The notes under the pieces: generated by a model
Seen by the model: the letters and a program-made list of their open reading frames with translations, nothing else
The model's database searches: none
Told to the model about the DNA's origin: nothing
Shown: piece by piece, positions 11,881 to 23,064 of the stretch
How the letters are laid out: each line of letters opens with the position of its first letter
How positions within the stretch are numbered: the first letter of the stretch is position 1
Translations under genes and position numbers: made by a program
DNA from: Strongylocentrotus purpuratus
Taxonomy: Eukaryota > Echinodermata > Echinoidea > Camarodonta > Strongylocentrotidae
Assembly (NCBI RefSeq): GCF_000002235.5
Contig: NW_022145615.1
Coordinates: forward strand, 15,114,712-15,178,711
Direction: 5' to 3'
Length of the DNA: 64,000 nucleotides

Positions 11881-12240
11881 CATTTATGAAGACCAAATTT
11901 AAAACAGCAGGAAAGTAAGGAAAAATCTGAGTAGAGGGTGAGATTAACTTAAAATTAACAAGTGTAATATTTTCAACAAAGTATACCATTTCCATGCAAA
12001 AACTGCAATTAAAAAGGAAATCTAATAAATATGACTGGTTAAATTATGAAAATAACCCATGAATAAATGGGCATTAGTGCTGTAGCCAAACCAAACAGAA
12101 GTTCGCAAAAAAAGGCCTGGTTCGGATGTTCGGCAGAAAAATGTAAACATTTTCGCGTGTTAATTAACTTGTCATTTTGTACCTAATTTTCATGTCATGA
12201 TTGCTCAATTCTATATTTACTCTTTTCCCATTTTCCTTCT
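11881..12240. other. Intergenic sequence upstream of FBXL13
   Basis: AT-rich, no coding or repeat structure recognised. If FBXL13 has an upstream non-coding exon it may lie here or in the CpG-richer stretch just to the right. Confidence 0.5.
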
Positions 12241-13400
12241 TTGTAATCTCCAGTGGTGGGCGTGACTTCACTGACGCCATTTAAATCCCAAATCCTGACC
12301 TCTGCAACGTCGCGATCGCAAGTTATAAACACAAATGAGGATCTGAGACATTACGGTAGATAAATTCACACAGGCGCGCGCCCGGCCGCCCGCAACCCAC
12401 AATCGGTATGCACTTGTATTGTGCAGCGGTTTGCTGTGAAACCTGTGAAAAAGTGTATACTAATATCAATGTTTTTCCGAAAAATAACAAGAAAATGGAC
12501 ACAAGACAGGTAATAAGCATAACGACTTTTAACTCATGATCTTTATTTCAACATTTGATGAATATTTACTTCATTTTGGGTATGTTTTAGTGGGTATCTC
12601 CATTCAATTCAATTGATACGGGTCAAATTCTGGATAGGCTTCTGAACTAGCGCCCAAGGAATCACCCTCTTTCTATTTGAAGACATCTTCAAATCATAAT
12701 TTCAAGTAGACCTAGTCTAGGCCTACAACAAGTGGTTGACTGGATGCCTAGGGGAGTTGAAAAACATTGTAAGTCTAAATTGTTATTAGTCTACTACTTT
12801 TTTAGATTCCCCCAAAATTAGACCAAAAGCTTCAGTCTCTCTATATCGTCGGTTGTTCCACTAAGACTACGTCTGGCTCCACTAGACCTCCGTATATATA
12901 GAGACTGAATGATCGCCTATGCCATCGTATGTGGAAGATACAGTCTATGGGTATATGATAAGATGATACTGCCCTAACGCTAAGTTTAATCCTTTTTTGT
13001 CATAATCGCAGGCACAAACAACTACAATTGGCATTTTAAATGATAACAAACACGATAACATTCATGTGTCTTGGACCTCTGCATTTGAAATCTTCTTTAA
13101 AAAAGTGTTATTATCTCTTCCACTTGACTGTCCTCAGACTGTGACTATCGTCAGCCATCTTGAATCAAAGTAATGAATATTCATGATAAATTTTTTGAGT
13201 CTCCACCCATTGACCTCATTCATAGACGGGCGCGTTTGAGTTCTCATGTTGTCTGCTTCACGTTTGTGCGCGCACTATCCTCGACGCGACGCACTAAGGT
13301 CATCCATCCTCATATCGTATTTGAATATTCATAAGCCACCATTTTGATTTCTGTTGGTCAGAATGCTTGCCGTGGATCATGAGAAGCAGCCAAAAGCTTG
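12240..13400. promoter_or_regulatory. Candidate promoter region between the head-to-head genes
   Basis: CpG density rises at about 12245-12400 (GTCGCGATCGC, GGCGCGCGCCCGGCCGCCCG) and 13225-13310 (GGGCGCG, GTGCGCGCAC, CGACGCGACGC) against an AT-rich background. Two YY1-like sites occur: CAGCCATCTTGA at about 13152 and GCCACCATTTTGA at about 13336. A plus-strand segment with an ATG at 13363 ends in a perfect donor GTAAGT at 13401. These suit a promoter and first exon, possibly a non-coding exon of KIF24 or a bidirectional promoter shared with FBXL13. Inference from composition and motifs only. Confidence 0.4.
12831..12909. repeat. Short fold-back repeat
   Basis: TTCAGTCTCTCTATATCG at the left is mirrored by CGTATATATAGAGACTGAA at the right, about 79 bp overall. 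Probably a tiny MITE remnant. Confidence 0.6.
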
Positions 13401-13439
13401 GTAAGTCCTTTTAATTTTTATTTCATTTTTCAATTTCGT

Positions 13440-15600
13440 GGGGGGGGGGGGGGGGGTACAAAAGGAACTCTTACTGACTTTACGAAACAGTCATGATATC
13501 TAGAAAATTACTGCAATTGAGGAGAAATGATGCATTTCTCCTCGGCTCAAGTTTGTCATGTTTGTGGGAGCTAGGGCCTAACGACTAAATTCTTTTATAT
13601 CCCGCATACTAAGAATCTTGCAATCTAATTGGTCTAAACGAGGTCATATGATCAATGATAAATTTCCCATCACTTGATGGCCGTGAGCTAATTATGTGCC
13701 AAAGTACCATCTACCTGAGATAGTACTTTTGTAACGCAATTTGTTGCTGCTGCCCCATTTGCCCATATGGGCCTAGCTAAGTAGGTTACACGAAATGCCA
13801 GTGTTAAACTAGTACAAGTCAATGACGCTTAATTTAAAGCGTTTAAAAAGTCAAATGCGTGCGCATCAACTTTATTACATGTATGCATGTTGTGCTTTGA
13901 ACCTAAAATCGCGTAAACATGAAACAAATGCGCTGAATTAAGCGCAATCGATGCATATTATTAATGCGTGACAAAAGCAAAACAAATTAAAACCACTTGC
14001 GTCTTAGTTTCTTACTAGATCTAGCTCTAGACTAGCTGTTTGCTTCTAAACATTTGTCATTTGGATAATATTGGATTAGTCTATAGACTAGACCTACTGA
14101 GAATGATGGATTTACATCATTGTAAGTATTTTTGTTGACTTTGCCTTTAGATCCCGTTTTGTTTAGCCTTTTTAGGCTTCAACGATCATCATGAGTGATT
14201 TTAATTATGTAAAATTCACTTTAGACAGTTTAGGTCTAAATAGACATTGCTGATGTGGGATATAAAAGAAATATTAACCTCATTTACTCGGGCAATGGAT
14301 ACAAACTATCATCGCCTCTGTGATCTCAGGGCTACCATCATCCCTCGCCTTATGGCTCGGGATGATAGTAGCCCCGAGATCAGCTCGGCGATGATAGTTG
14401 TATGAAGGGGTGACCAAAGTTTGCGGACATTTTAGAACACATTACAAAATGTGATAGGTCTATTCGATATATGATTTTTCATATTCTACACAAATTTATT
14501 TATTTAAATTATTACCAAGTGGACGGCAAAGTTTTTGCTACAGATTGGTTCAACTAAAAAAAATTATCGTGGAAGGATTTCAGAGATATCGCGATCTAAA
14601 AATTCGATGTCCGATCGTGTGAGCGCGCTGAATCTAAAAAAGTCATAAAAACAACGAGACCTAACTTCATGCACAGGGGTTTACAGTTGATTTATCAAAA
14701 AATTTGATGCATCAGAAATGAGGTAATATCATAATTTGCACTCGTACTCGTAGTCGCAGTCTGTTAATATTTGCTTAGGCCTAGCCGTGATATCTTCTTC
14801 ACACACAGCCTGGCCTAGGTCTATAGACTAGGCCTACGGTCATACCGCCTGTGTAATATGGGGAATGTCTACAAGTACAAATGTCAGTTTTATTAATATA
14901 CCAGACGGTTATTTCTGTCTACCCCAAAATAGGAACAATAGTAATACCGCTGTTTGAATCGTTGCCCGGTACCGGTGTAGGATCTGGACCTCCGCCGTCT
15001 TCGTCGGCGGCGGAGCTCCCTGGAAAGTGGAAAGCTGGAGCGCTGGAGCAGAGTATACCGGTACAGTCATGCATGTATTTAGTGGGACCTCGATGGCGCG
15101 GCGATGATTAATCGTACGTCTTCGCTTATCTTTATTACAATAATTCTAACACTTTTCAAGTTTTTTACTTACTTTATATTTCCCTCTTTTCTGTTTCTAT
15201 CTCTGATTTGTCCGATCCTTTTAAAAAGACAATTGCTATGCATGCAATGAGAGTATAATCATGACAAATTAACTTCAACAGCTTCTCACAAAATAATAAA
15301 TTGTTTCGCGTAGTTACCACTAGCCTGTTAGCAAGGCGTTCATCGACAATATTACAAAGCTAAATACGTTGCGCTCAGCACTAGCACCAACGACCCACGT
15401 CCAAATAAATTTAATTCAACAACTGTTAGAAAGACTAAAGTGGCTCTTTGCCTTTGGTAAATCAAAATACAGTATTTAGCAAATAAATAAACCTATTCAA
15501 AGTTTTCAAAGTTTATCGATAACAAGTTATGATATACATTGTATCCTACGGGATTGAATGACTTAATAAAGTCCACGCATGCGCGTGTCTTATATATCTG
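13440..15600. other. Intergenic sequence without recognised genes
   Basis: Contains a G run at 13441-13456 and the palindrome at 14300. A GC-rich 200 bp patch (about 14945-15115) is open in one frame but resembles no protein I recognise. Confidence 0.5.
14300..14403. repeat. Near-perfect ~100 bp palindrome
   Basis: The left arm beginning ACAAACTATCATCG reads through a GGCTACCATCATCCC-type segment and is mirrored by GGGATGATAGTAGCC and CGATGATAGTTGT, with a very short loop. It can form a long hairpin and is most likely a fold-back transposon end or MITE. Confidence 0.75.
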
Positions 15601-15608
15601 AACTACGT

Positions 15609-15800
15609 CTCAATGCAATAACCAAAAGAAAGAGGAGGGGAAAAAGAAAGAAAAGGGAAGAGAGAAAAGAGTAGAAAAGAGGAAGGAGAGAAAGGGGAGA
15701 GGAAGAAAAGGAGGGAAAGGAAAGAGAGAGGAGAAAAAAGGCGGAAAAGGAAGAACGGGGGAAAAGGAGAATTATGAGAAGGGAAAAGAAAGAAAGGGGG
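15609..15800. repeat. Polypurine tract
   Basis: About 190 bases of nearly pure A/G on the plus strand with GGAGAGG/AAGAAAG motifs. It could adopt triplex-type structure. The Ser/Phe/Leu-rich frame opposite is not a gene. Confidence 0.85.
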
Positions 15801-15985
15801 ATAATAATATAAAAAGGTGTTTTTTTCCTCTTCAATTTAAACGATCTAGAAGTGATTGATTGTGGGTTAATGTACTTTTAAAGTATTTTGATGCAAACTG
15901 CTAATTAACCATTATTATTTGTGGGTCCATGAAATATTAATGTCAGATGCAGTAAGCCGCCATACCGTGGGCATGTATTTGTTTC

Positions 15986-16288
15986 CAGTGGCGGATCCAG
16001 GGGGGGGCCCGGGGGGCCCGGCCCCCCCCCCCCCCTTGAGAAAAAAATCATGTAAAATCACGTGATTTTTACCTTTTTTTGGGGTTGGGCCCCCCCCCCC
16101 CCCCCCTGGCGCTCAAGGGGGGGGGGGTGCAAATTGAAAAAATTTTGAGGATCAAAAAAAAAAATGTGCTCTGTACCCCCCCCCCCCCCCACTGAGCGTC
16201 TTTTCGGCCGGCGCGATTTTCAAATTTTAGGGAGCAAAAAAAAAAAAAGTTGGGCCCCCTCCCCTAAGAAATCCTGGATCCGCGCCTG
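15986..16288. mobile_element. hAT-type MITE with 8 bp target duplication
   Basis: Terminal inverted repeats CAGTGGCGGATCCAGG and CCTGGATCCGCGCCTG flank a 303 bp element made largely of long G and C runs. It is bordered by identical 8 bp direct repeats TTTGTTTC at 15978-15985 and 16289-16296. An 8 bp duplication and CAG...CTG ends are hallmarks of the hAT superfamily. No coding capacity. Confidence 0.88.
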
Positions 16289-17731
16289 TTTGTTTCTATG
16301 TCTAGTGGGGAAAGGAATTGAGTTCTCTCAAAAAAATTACTGACATGCCGGAGGACAAGATTTAACTTTTTTTTATTTCAAGTACATACCACGATCGAGT
16401 AGTTGCTTTATTCAAAGTTTTTTCCAGTTTTCTTCTGTTGGAAAAACAAATCCTCTGCACATGCAAAATATTGATATCTATTTCATTCTTTATCTTTTTA
16501 GTAAAAACAGTATAAAGAAATTGTGTTTGGATATCAAATTTCATGAAATTTCCATGAACACATAAGAGCATCTTTTCGTGTGATTTGTTCACATAATTGT
16601 GAATCTCTTGGGCATATAATATAATTTGCATATTATCCATGTTGACAGATTTCTACTCGTGCATGCAAACACTCTCACTCCCGTCATAATTATACGTGTG
16701 GGACATAATGTTTGTTGTGATATCTTCACTTAGTGGACCCTGGTGCAAATAAAAAGCATAATATATAATCATTATTTTTGTTCATCTTTCATATTTAATT
16801 TCTATGTTTACAGCAGTAGGGTTTCATTTCATTTATCCCATTTCTGCAAGCTGGGACATTAGGGATGAATGATGCAGGCTGCACGGAAATATGTTCTGAA
16901 AGAGTTGGATTTCAGCTGCAATCATATCAATCATATCATATCAATATGTTGGTAGACCTCTGACCAGACATTTCCCCCTCAGAGTGATGAAAATGTCTGG
17001 AAGGAAATTGATATATAACAGATCCCTAAATGTGTCACACCATAACTCTGAAATGAAAACATATAAGTCTACGTGCTTGTAATAAAGAATAATATTTTGA
17101 AAAGATCTTTCATCTTATTGACACAAAGCATCTATTTTTATTCATGCAATTGATTTTGACAAGAAATCAATCTTCTTTGTCGTTTTACCCTAAAATAACC
17201 CGTTTTCTTTATAAAAAAAGTTAATCGCTATTTACAAGAAAAAATATCTTTTGGGCCAATTTGAGAGGAGGCCTTTTTAGTTTTCCATCAAACTATAAAC
17301 GAGAAGCAAACTCAAAATCAACTTTCATTTGAGAATTACGTCACACAAAATATGGGGTCCCTCTTGCCAGGCGTGTAGCCCCCCCCCCCCCCCCCAACAA
17401 AAAAGCACAAGAAGAACAAATATAAAGAGATATAGAAAAAAAGGGGGAAAGAGAGAATATTTGTGAGTTTAAAGGAGATAGAAAAAAAATGAAAGAGAAT
17501 TAAACAACGATAAAAGAGAGGTGCGAGAGCATGAGGAATTGCATTTCTTTTAAAAGAATAATGGGATAACAACACAGTTTATACACTCGAGATCTTTTTT
17601 GCAAGTACTACTGATAAAGTATCCGACCACCGCCTCCGTGCATTGTGCAGCAACGAAACATATTACAACGTCTCGCGACGTGCCAGATCACTTTTCTCTA
17701 ACTTCTAACCAATCCGAAGGCCTCGTTTTTT

Positions 17732-17905
17732 CCAGGAAGTGCCGGTGAACATGCGCCATATGTGGTTCTCAAATTGCAAAAGATCCCTACTCTTGGAGGG
17801 GGTAGGAGAAAGCAATTTTACGTCATATTACTCCAGGAAGTGCCTGAAAATGCGCCTAATGTATAGTTCTAAAATTGCAAATGCTTCCTACTCGGGGAGG
17901 GGGTT
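17732..17905. repeat. Diverged tandem duplication, ~101 bp unit
   Basis: CCAGGAAGTGCC...AATGCGCC...GTTCT.AAATTGCAAA...CTACTC..GGAGGGGG occurs at about 17732-17832 and again from 17833, with several substitutions and gaps. It lies just inside the hAT-like end at 18059 and may belong to that element. Confidence 0.7.
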
Positions 17906-17989
17906 CGGAGTACGGAACACCCTCCCATACCCAAGCCGCTTGGTCGTAGCTCCGCTCCCTCGGCGCTGACGCCTCGCCGCTGTCGCTTC

Positions 17990-18061
17990 GCTCCATCGTA
18001 TTTCACCCCCATGCGATTCTGTGCCCCCCCCCCCCGTAAGAAATTGCTGGATCCGCCACTG
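17990..18061. mobile_element. Solo end of a hAT-like MITE
   Basis: A C run then GTAAGAAATTGCTGGATCCG and CCACTGG, the same terminal sequence as the element at 15986 (GGATCCGCCACTG). A matching left end with a target duplication was not found, although another C-run boundary (CAGGCGTGTAGCCCC) lies at about 17371. Confidence 0.65.
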
Positions 18062-18724
18062 GAAAATATATATTTTTAGAAAGACAGATATCCTTTTTAT
18101 TGTTCGATGGTGATAACATCTTATAACTGTGAAATTGTGCACAAAAAGTGTTAGATGCATTCATGGTTTTGTCGGTAGCCTTCTTCGACACCTGAGAAAT
18201 TGATTTCCAATCATGCTTCTTGACAGTGAGGATGAAATCATTACGAGGAGATTAAGGCCCTGTGACATAAAAAGGCCTATTCGATCACAACTTTACAATA
18301 ATAGTATAAACTTACTATAGTAATTAATGTTACATATATTTGTATATACAATGCGTGTTAAGACTGAATAAGATTGCAGCAAGAACATATTTTTATGACT
18401 CATTAACTGTCAATATTAATGTCACAAAGGCAAACTATCATTCGATCAATATTAACTCGACCCCGGGACTCGATTAACCCACTAAGATTTCAAGGATTTC
18501 TTCAGGTCATACAGAAGAAGTGCCAATTGATTTTGTAAATAACGAGGTTATATATATCGGTTCTAATCGAGACGGGGATTGTACGATCAAGGCCCGAATC
18601 GGAAGCCGAATTAGCCAAAGACTGGCTTACAATACATAAAGTTAACAAGGACGTAGGCTATACAAGAGTCCAAGTACGCCAAGGCACATGCAGGTTAATT
18701 CTCCCCATTCAAATCATCCATGGG

Positions 18725-19274
18725 TTAAAGGGAACCAAAACCTTCATACTAAGTTACTTTTATTGTAAAGTTTAAGATATTTAAAAAATATCAGTGAAAA
18801 TTTGAACAAAATCGGGCAAGGAATAAGGAAGTTAGAGCTTTTTGAAATGACTAGTCACTAGAGGGCGGCATTCAATTTGATGACATCATCTGTGGACAAT
18901 TACTCTCCATATGCCTTTTGTACATAAAATTTCACAATTTTTTTCGTTTTCTTCGTATTTATTTGTGTTCTTGATCCGACTTCATAACATGTAAAGTAGA
19001 ATATAATTTAGCATTCTATATCTTGCTTTCAGGGGAGTAGATTATCTCAATCACGAGAAGGAAGGAAAAACATGAAATTTGAATGTACAAAAGGCATGGA
19101 GAGTTGTCCACAGATGATGTCATCAAATTGAATACCGCCCTCTAGTGACTAGTCATTTTAAAAAAAGCTCTAACTTCCTTATTCCTTGCCCGATTTTGTT
19201 CAAATTTTCACTGATATTTTCAAATATCCTAAACTTTACAATAAAAGTAACTTGAAGGTTTTGGTTCCCTTTAA
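18725..19274. mobile_element. 550 bp fold-back element with ~205 bp arms, TTAA borders
   Basis: TTAAAGGGAACCAAAACCTT at the left is mirrored by AAGGTTTTGGTTCCCTTTAA at the right. The inversion extends inward about 200 bp (for example CTAGTCACTAGAGGGCGG against CCGCCCTCTAGTGACTAG) around a 130 bp spacer. TTAA at both outer edges suggests piggyBac-like targeting. No coding capacity, so it is non-autonomous. Confidence 0.85.
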
Positions 19275-19299
19275 TGATTTCAGCAATAATTATGTTTAT

Positions 19300-20260
19300 T
19301 ACATTTACGTTTTGCTGATGACACTGTAGGCCTACTTTGCGCAGAGAATGAATCAAATTTACAACATGTATTGGATATTGTAAAATGATGAGTTTGGTCT
19401 AAGCATGAATGTCAAGAAAATTAAGTCACTGATTTTGAGTAGAAGAAAGAATAAGCCTAGAATATGTTTGAAACTCGATGGACATTATCATTGAGCAAGT
19501 CAGTAATTACATCTTCTTAGGACAAAATATCACAGAAGATGCCAGATGCGAAGCAGAAATAAAAAGAAGAATAGGAATTGCTCGGAATACATTTCTGGCA
19601 ATGAAAGGATTATTCACAAATAGAAAGGTGAAATTTGCGCTTAGGTTGAGACTATTTGTGTATGGTCTGTCCTATTACAAAAACATGGACAATAAACGAG
19701 GCCATGGAAAATAGAATAACATCTTTTGAAATGTGGATCTACATATAAGAATGATGAAAATTTCCTGGAAACGAATGAAAACAAACAAAGAGATATTGCA
19801 CATGGCAGGGCCTAAACAAATTGCACTAGTAGAATTAGTTAAGGAGAGAAAAATCAAATACTTTGGTCATGTTATAAGGCACCAGGATGCATTCGAGTCC
19901 CGCCGCGGCACTAATGTCCTTTGGCAAGACATTGATCTATACTTGCCACTCTCCACCCAGGTGTTAAATGGGTACCGGTGGGAAGGAATTCCTTAAAATG
20001 CTGTGAGCGTCGAAATCGGCAGCCTAGCATAGCCGGGTAATTTTGGAGCGCCTTGAGGACCTTGCAGGGTCGATACGTGCGCTATATAAGAATCCAATAT
20101 TATTATTATTATTATTGGACCAGGGTATTGGAAGGAAGAGAATGTCAAGAACTGGAGTGGACTAAAATTGCAAGAGTGCACCAGAATGGCAGAAGATAGA
20201 GTGAAATGAAGAGATATTGCAATCAACCTCCAAACCGGAAGAAGATACTTAGATAAATAG
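19300..20260 (+). pseudogene. Degenerate LINE reverse-transcriptase remnant, split by a SINE
   Basis: Reading in shifting frames gives RFADDTVGLLCAENESNLQH (polymerase catalytic FADD box), LSMNVKK.KSLILSRRKNKP, FLGQNITEDARCEAEIKRRI, FEMWIYIRMMKISWKRM and KERKIKYFGHVIRHQDAFE. After the SINE it resumes as NVKNWSGLKLQECTRMAEDR. This order is typical of the C-terminal half of a non-LTR retrotransposon polymerase; the clade is not certain. Several frameshifts and stops make it dead. Confidence 0.8.
19888..20117 (+). mobile_element. SINE copy inserted in the LINE remnant
   Basis: Starts within the B box (ATTCGAGTCCCGCCGCGGCA), runs through CTTTGGCAAGACATTGATC and CCACCCAGGTGTTAAATGGG, then GCGCTATATAAG and (ATT)n. 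It interrupts the LINE remnant between HQDAFE and the next recognisable LINE residues. Confidence 0.85.
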
Positions 20261-20286
20261 ATATATATAAACAAAAAAAATATCAT

Positions 20287-20317
20287 AATATCAACGCCCC
20301 CCCCCCCCCCCCCCCCC
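20287..20317. repeat. Poly-C run
   Basis: About 30 consecutive C bases immediately after the LINE remnant. Confidence 0.9.
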
Positions 20318-20349
20318 ACTTAGCGTTATTTACTGGTACGCGTATGCAG

Positions 20350-20425
20350 CATGTTCCCTCCCTTTGAAAGCATCCCCCTATCTCAGGCATGTTCCCTCCC
20401 TTTGAAAGCATCCCCCTATCTCAGG
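20350..20425. repeat. Perfect 38 bp tandem duplication
   Basis: Two identical head-to-tail 38 bp units (each begins CATGTTCCCTCCCTTTGAAA), 20350-20387 and 20388-20425. Identity implies a recent event or an assembly artefact. Confidence 0.92.
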
Positions 20426-21212
20426 TGTGCAAAGTCAATACGGGCCTGATTTTGTTGTATTATACGGGCTAGCCTTTAATGGAGATTTTGGGAACACGAA
20501 TGCGGTTCCTCCGACCCCGGAGTGTGTGTGGGGGGAGGGGGGGGGGGGGGGAGGCTACCCTTATATAGAACCAAGCCCGATTAACCTAGAGGTCTATAGA
20601 TCTAGAAGTGTTTAATATTGTGTGGAAAGGGTCACGCCGACTCCCCCCCCCCCCCGCCCCCTCTTTTTACCTCCCAACCCAAATTTCTAACTTTGCTGCT
20701 ATGACATTCAAGACTTTTGAAAATAAAATTGGAGGAATTTATGTAGCAGCTTTGTAAATGTCCTAATTTATTATGATGCTGCCCTCTTGTGTCGTTTTTC
20801 AAATATCGAAAATTAGCGGAAGATTTTCAATGAAAGAAGTGGATGCACAGTCATATTATCTCACAAGTTGTACTTGTAGCACAATTTCTGCAATCAATTC
20901 TGGCACGAAAAGAGGCATCTGATCTAGGACTCCAGAGGACACCCACTTTTTCTACAGTCTCTTTATACTTGGTAAGCTGCTTTTATTTATGTATTTTCCT
21001 CACACTCGGCTCGATCTACCATTTGTGAATCCATCGGTGCCAGCCGCTCCAGCCGCTCCGGCCGGCGGCGCACCGACCGGTCCTCTTATTTCGGTAGGGT
21101 CGGCTCCTCTCTTTAGTCTAGAGACAAAAGCGGGCCATACGATCTGCTGTGTAAAGTTAACTGGCACGATTGTGCCAGTAAATTTTAATTTCATTTTAGC
21201 GGATGCATATCC
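20426..21212. other. Intergenic sequence, no gene recognised
   Basis: Holds a G run near 20535 and a C run near 20643. A GC-rich patch at 21035-21110 is open on both strands but matches no family I know. Confidence 0.5.
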
Positions 21213-21411
21213 CAGGGCTTAAATTAATCCAAGGCCACCAAGGCCATGGCCTTGGATGCCCCTTTGATTGGCCTCAAAAGGCTCAATGCCCCTCTCATTG
21301 GCCTTGGAGATTTTTTGTGCCCTTTCCAATTCTTCCTATTTGTGCTGTAATATAGGAATGTGCCCTACAGAAAAGTGGCCTTGCCCTAAAAATATCGAAA
21401 TTTAAGGCCTG
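21213..21411. mobile_element. Small MITE with CAGGGCTTAAATT ends
   Basis: CAGGGCTTAAATTAATCC at the left matches the reverse complement of the right end (CAGGCCTTAAATTTCG). The interior repeats GGCCTTGGA/TGCCCCTTTGATTGGCC words. CAGG...CCTG ends suggest a hAT relative, but the flanks share only part of an 8 bp target site. Confidence 0.6.
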
Positions 21412-22096
21412 ATATCCGATGCATTTAATTTATACTCTAAAATTTATAGGCTAAAATACATTGGTTTCACTTACCAGCTTGACAGTATAATGCGTTTAAT
21501 TAAGTTTTTTTTTCAGGATTTTCTGGTCAAAATATAACTCTGTGTTAAAAATCTTGCAGCCGTAATGTGATTATGAAAGAAAACTGTGATAAAATCATTA
21601 CGAACCTGTAGCTTGTGCACATTGATTTCCATGCATTTCCTTTTCAATACATTGAATATTTTTATTTGAGTGCTAAAAAATCAATTCTGAATCTATCGTT
21701 TTAATGCCTTGTTTTTTTAAATGTTTTTCTTTTTGTTGTTCTGTGAGGTTATTACAGAGGTTCTCCTACATGTATTTAGGAGGGCGGCATTATGTTATGT
21801 CATTTATTGTAAATGCTTTTTTGTGTTGTGAGGTTGTAAGGGGTAATAACAAAAATGTTGTACAAATATACATGTATATAAGAGAGTACATTTGTAGTAC
21901 AATTCACCTTCAATTTTTTGTAACCACAAACTTGAACTTAATCTCAATCTACATGTACCTCTTCCCGAGATATCACACGACAACATTGTATATGACATTG
22001 AGATTTCCCCTTCCAGAGTTAGAGAAAAGCTTTCCAAGCTTCACATCAACAAGGCCTGTGGTGGGATACATGTAAATGTGTTAACCCGTTCAACTC

Positions 22097-22162
22097 GGGA
22101 ACCGAGATTTCTCGGGTCCCGAGGTACGTACTCACAAACGGGAACCGAGATTTCTCGGGTCC
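22097..22162. repeat. piggyBac subterminal palindromic direct repeats
   Basis: Two 23 bp copies (22097-22119 and 22140-22162) centred on the palindrome CCGAGATTTCTCGG, spaced 43 bp, directly inside the left terminal repeat. Such arrays commonly serve as transposase binding sites (family knowledge; role here inferred). Confidence 0.8.
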
Positions 22163-22884
22163 GAGCAAGGACTTCTTTTATTGCAGAAAAGTACATCTAT
22201 TCACATTCTAAATACAATATAAACTACCTGTATACAAACCTTGAACCTTTGGCTACATGCATCTCATTTTTTACCGACTGTAGATGCGTAATTTTTGTTT
22301 TATTACAAGTTTAGCATGAGAATGCACGAGTCCTCTTTCAGGATATTCGTATGCCCATGCAAGTCAGTTTACGTTATTTTCATAGATTTTCGGATTCGCT
22401 GCTGCTAGCTAGCTGGGTCTACTATGCCTAGGACTGTGTAAGCCGGACATAATGATTTTACAAGCAGCGAATTCCACACTCGCTCTGGATACCTTTGTAC
22501 TCGGCACGCGCGGAAACACCGTTCAATGCATGAGCCTTGGCCTTATATGGTCATGACGCCTATTCATGGTAACGGGCTGATTATTGAAAAGCTTATAGTA
22601 TATTACAGTCTCGTTCGACCTAGCGCTCTCAGTTCAGTTTACTCATGCGTACGTATACAGGGTACCGGGCCGACCTATTATTGGGGAGATTAGCTAGTCT
22701 CGATATAGTCCATCCCATTGTTTCGTTTCAAGGTTGTCGGCTATTATTTACTTATCGTGCTATAAAGTGTCGGAGTTTCACTATTTAGTTCAGCTTTTTG
22801 ATTTTCATGATAGTTGGTTGCACAAATTAGTTCTCAATTCTTTGCTTATAACTGCTCTTTATCTATGTAAGATAGTTTCTCAAA

Positions 22885-23064
22885 ATGTCTCGTCATCGGA
22901 GAAAGCCTATTTTTAGCGTTGAAGATGCTCGAGAAGCGATCCTTGACTCGGACTCAGAAAATGCTAAAATGGACTTATCAAGCGAAGAAGAGTATTCGTC
23001 GGACGTAGAAAATGAAGAATATGAAACAACGACATTCGATGATATTTCCATAAGTTATCTATAA
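22885..23064 (+). pseudogene. Relic of a piggyBac-type transposase N-terminus (59 codons)
   Basis: Reads MSRHRRKPIFSVEDAREAIL then DSDSENAKMDLSSEEEYSSD and VENEEYETTTFDDISISYL, then stop. A basic start followed by an acidic Ser/Asp/Glu stretch is the usual N-terminus of piggyBac/PGBD transposases. Its position about 800 bp inside the left end fits. The catalytic region does not follow, so the gene is broken by loss of the remainder. It could in principle encode a short acidic peptide, but nothing supports that. Confidence 0.65.

Noticed and set aside
20989-21222. GC-rich frames open on both strands, one faintly collagen-like
   Set aside because: No regular Gly-X-Y, no splice context, no recognisable family; CG-rich composition accounts for it.
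21704-22075. 123-codon frame left of the piggyBac element
   Set aside because: Different frame from the LINE residues recognisable in the same DNA; Cys/Phe/Tyr-rich without family resemblance.
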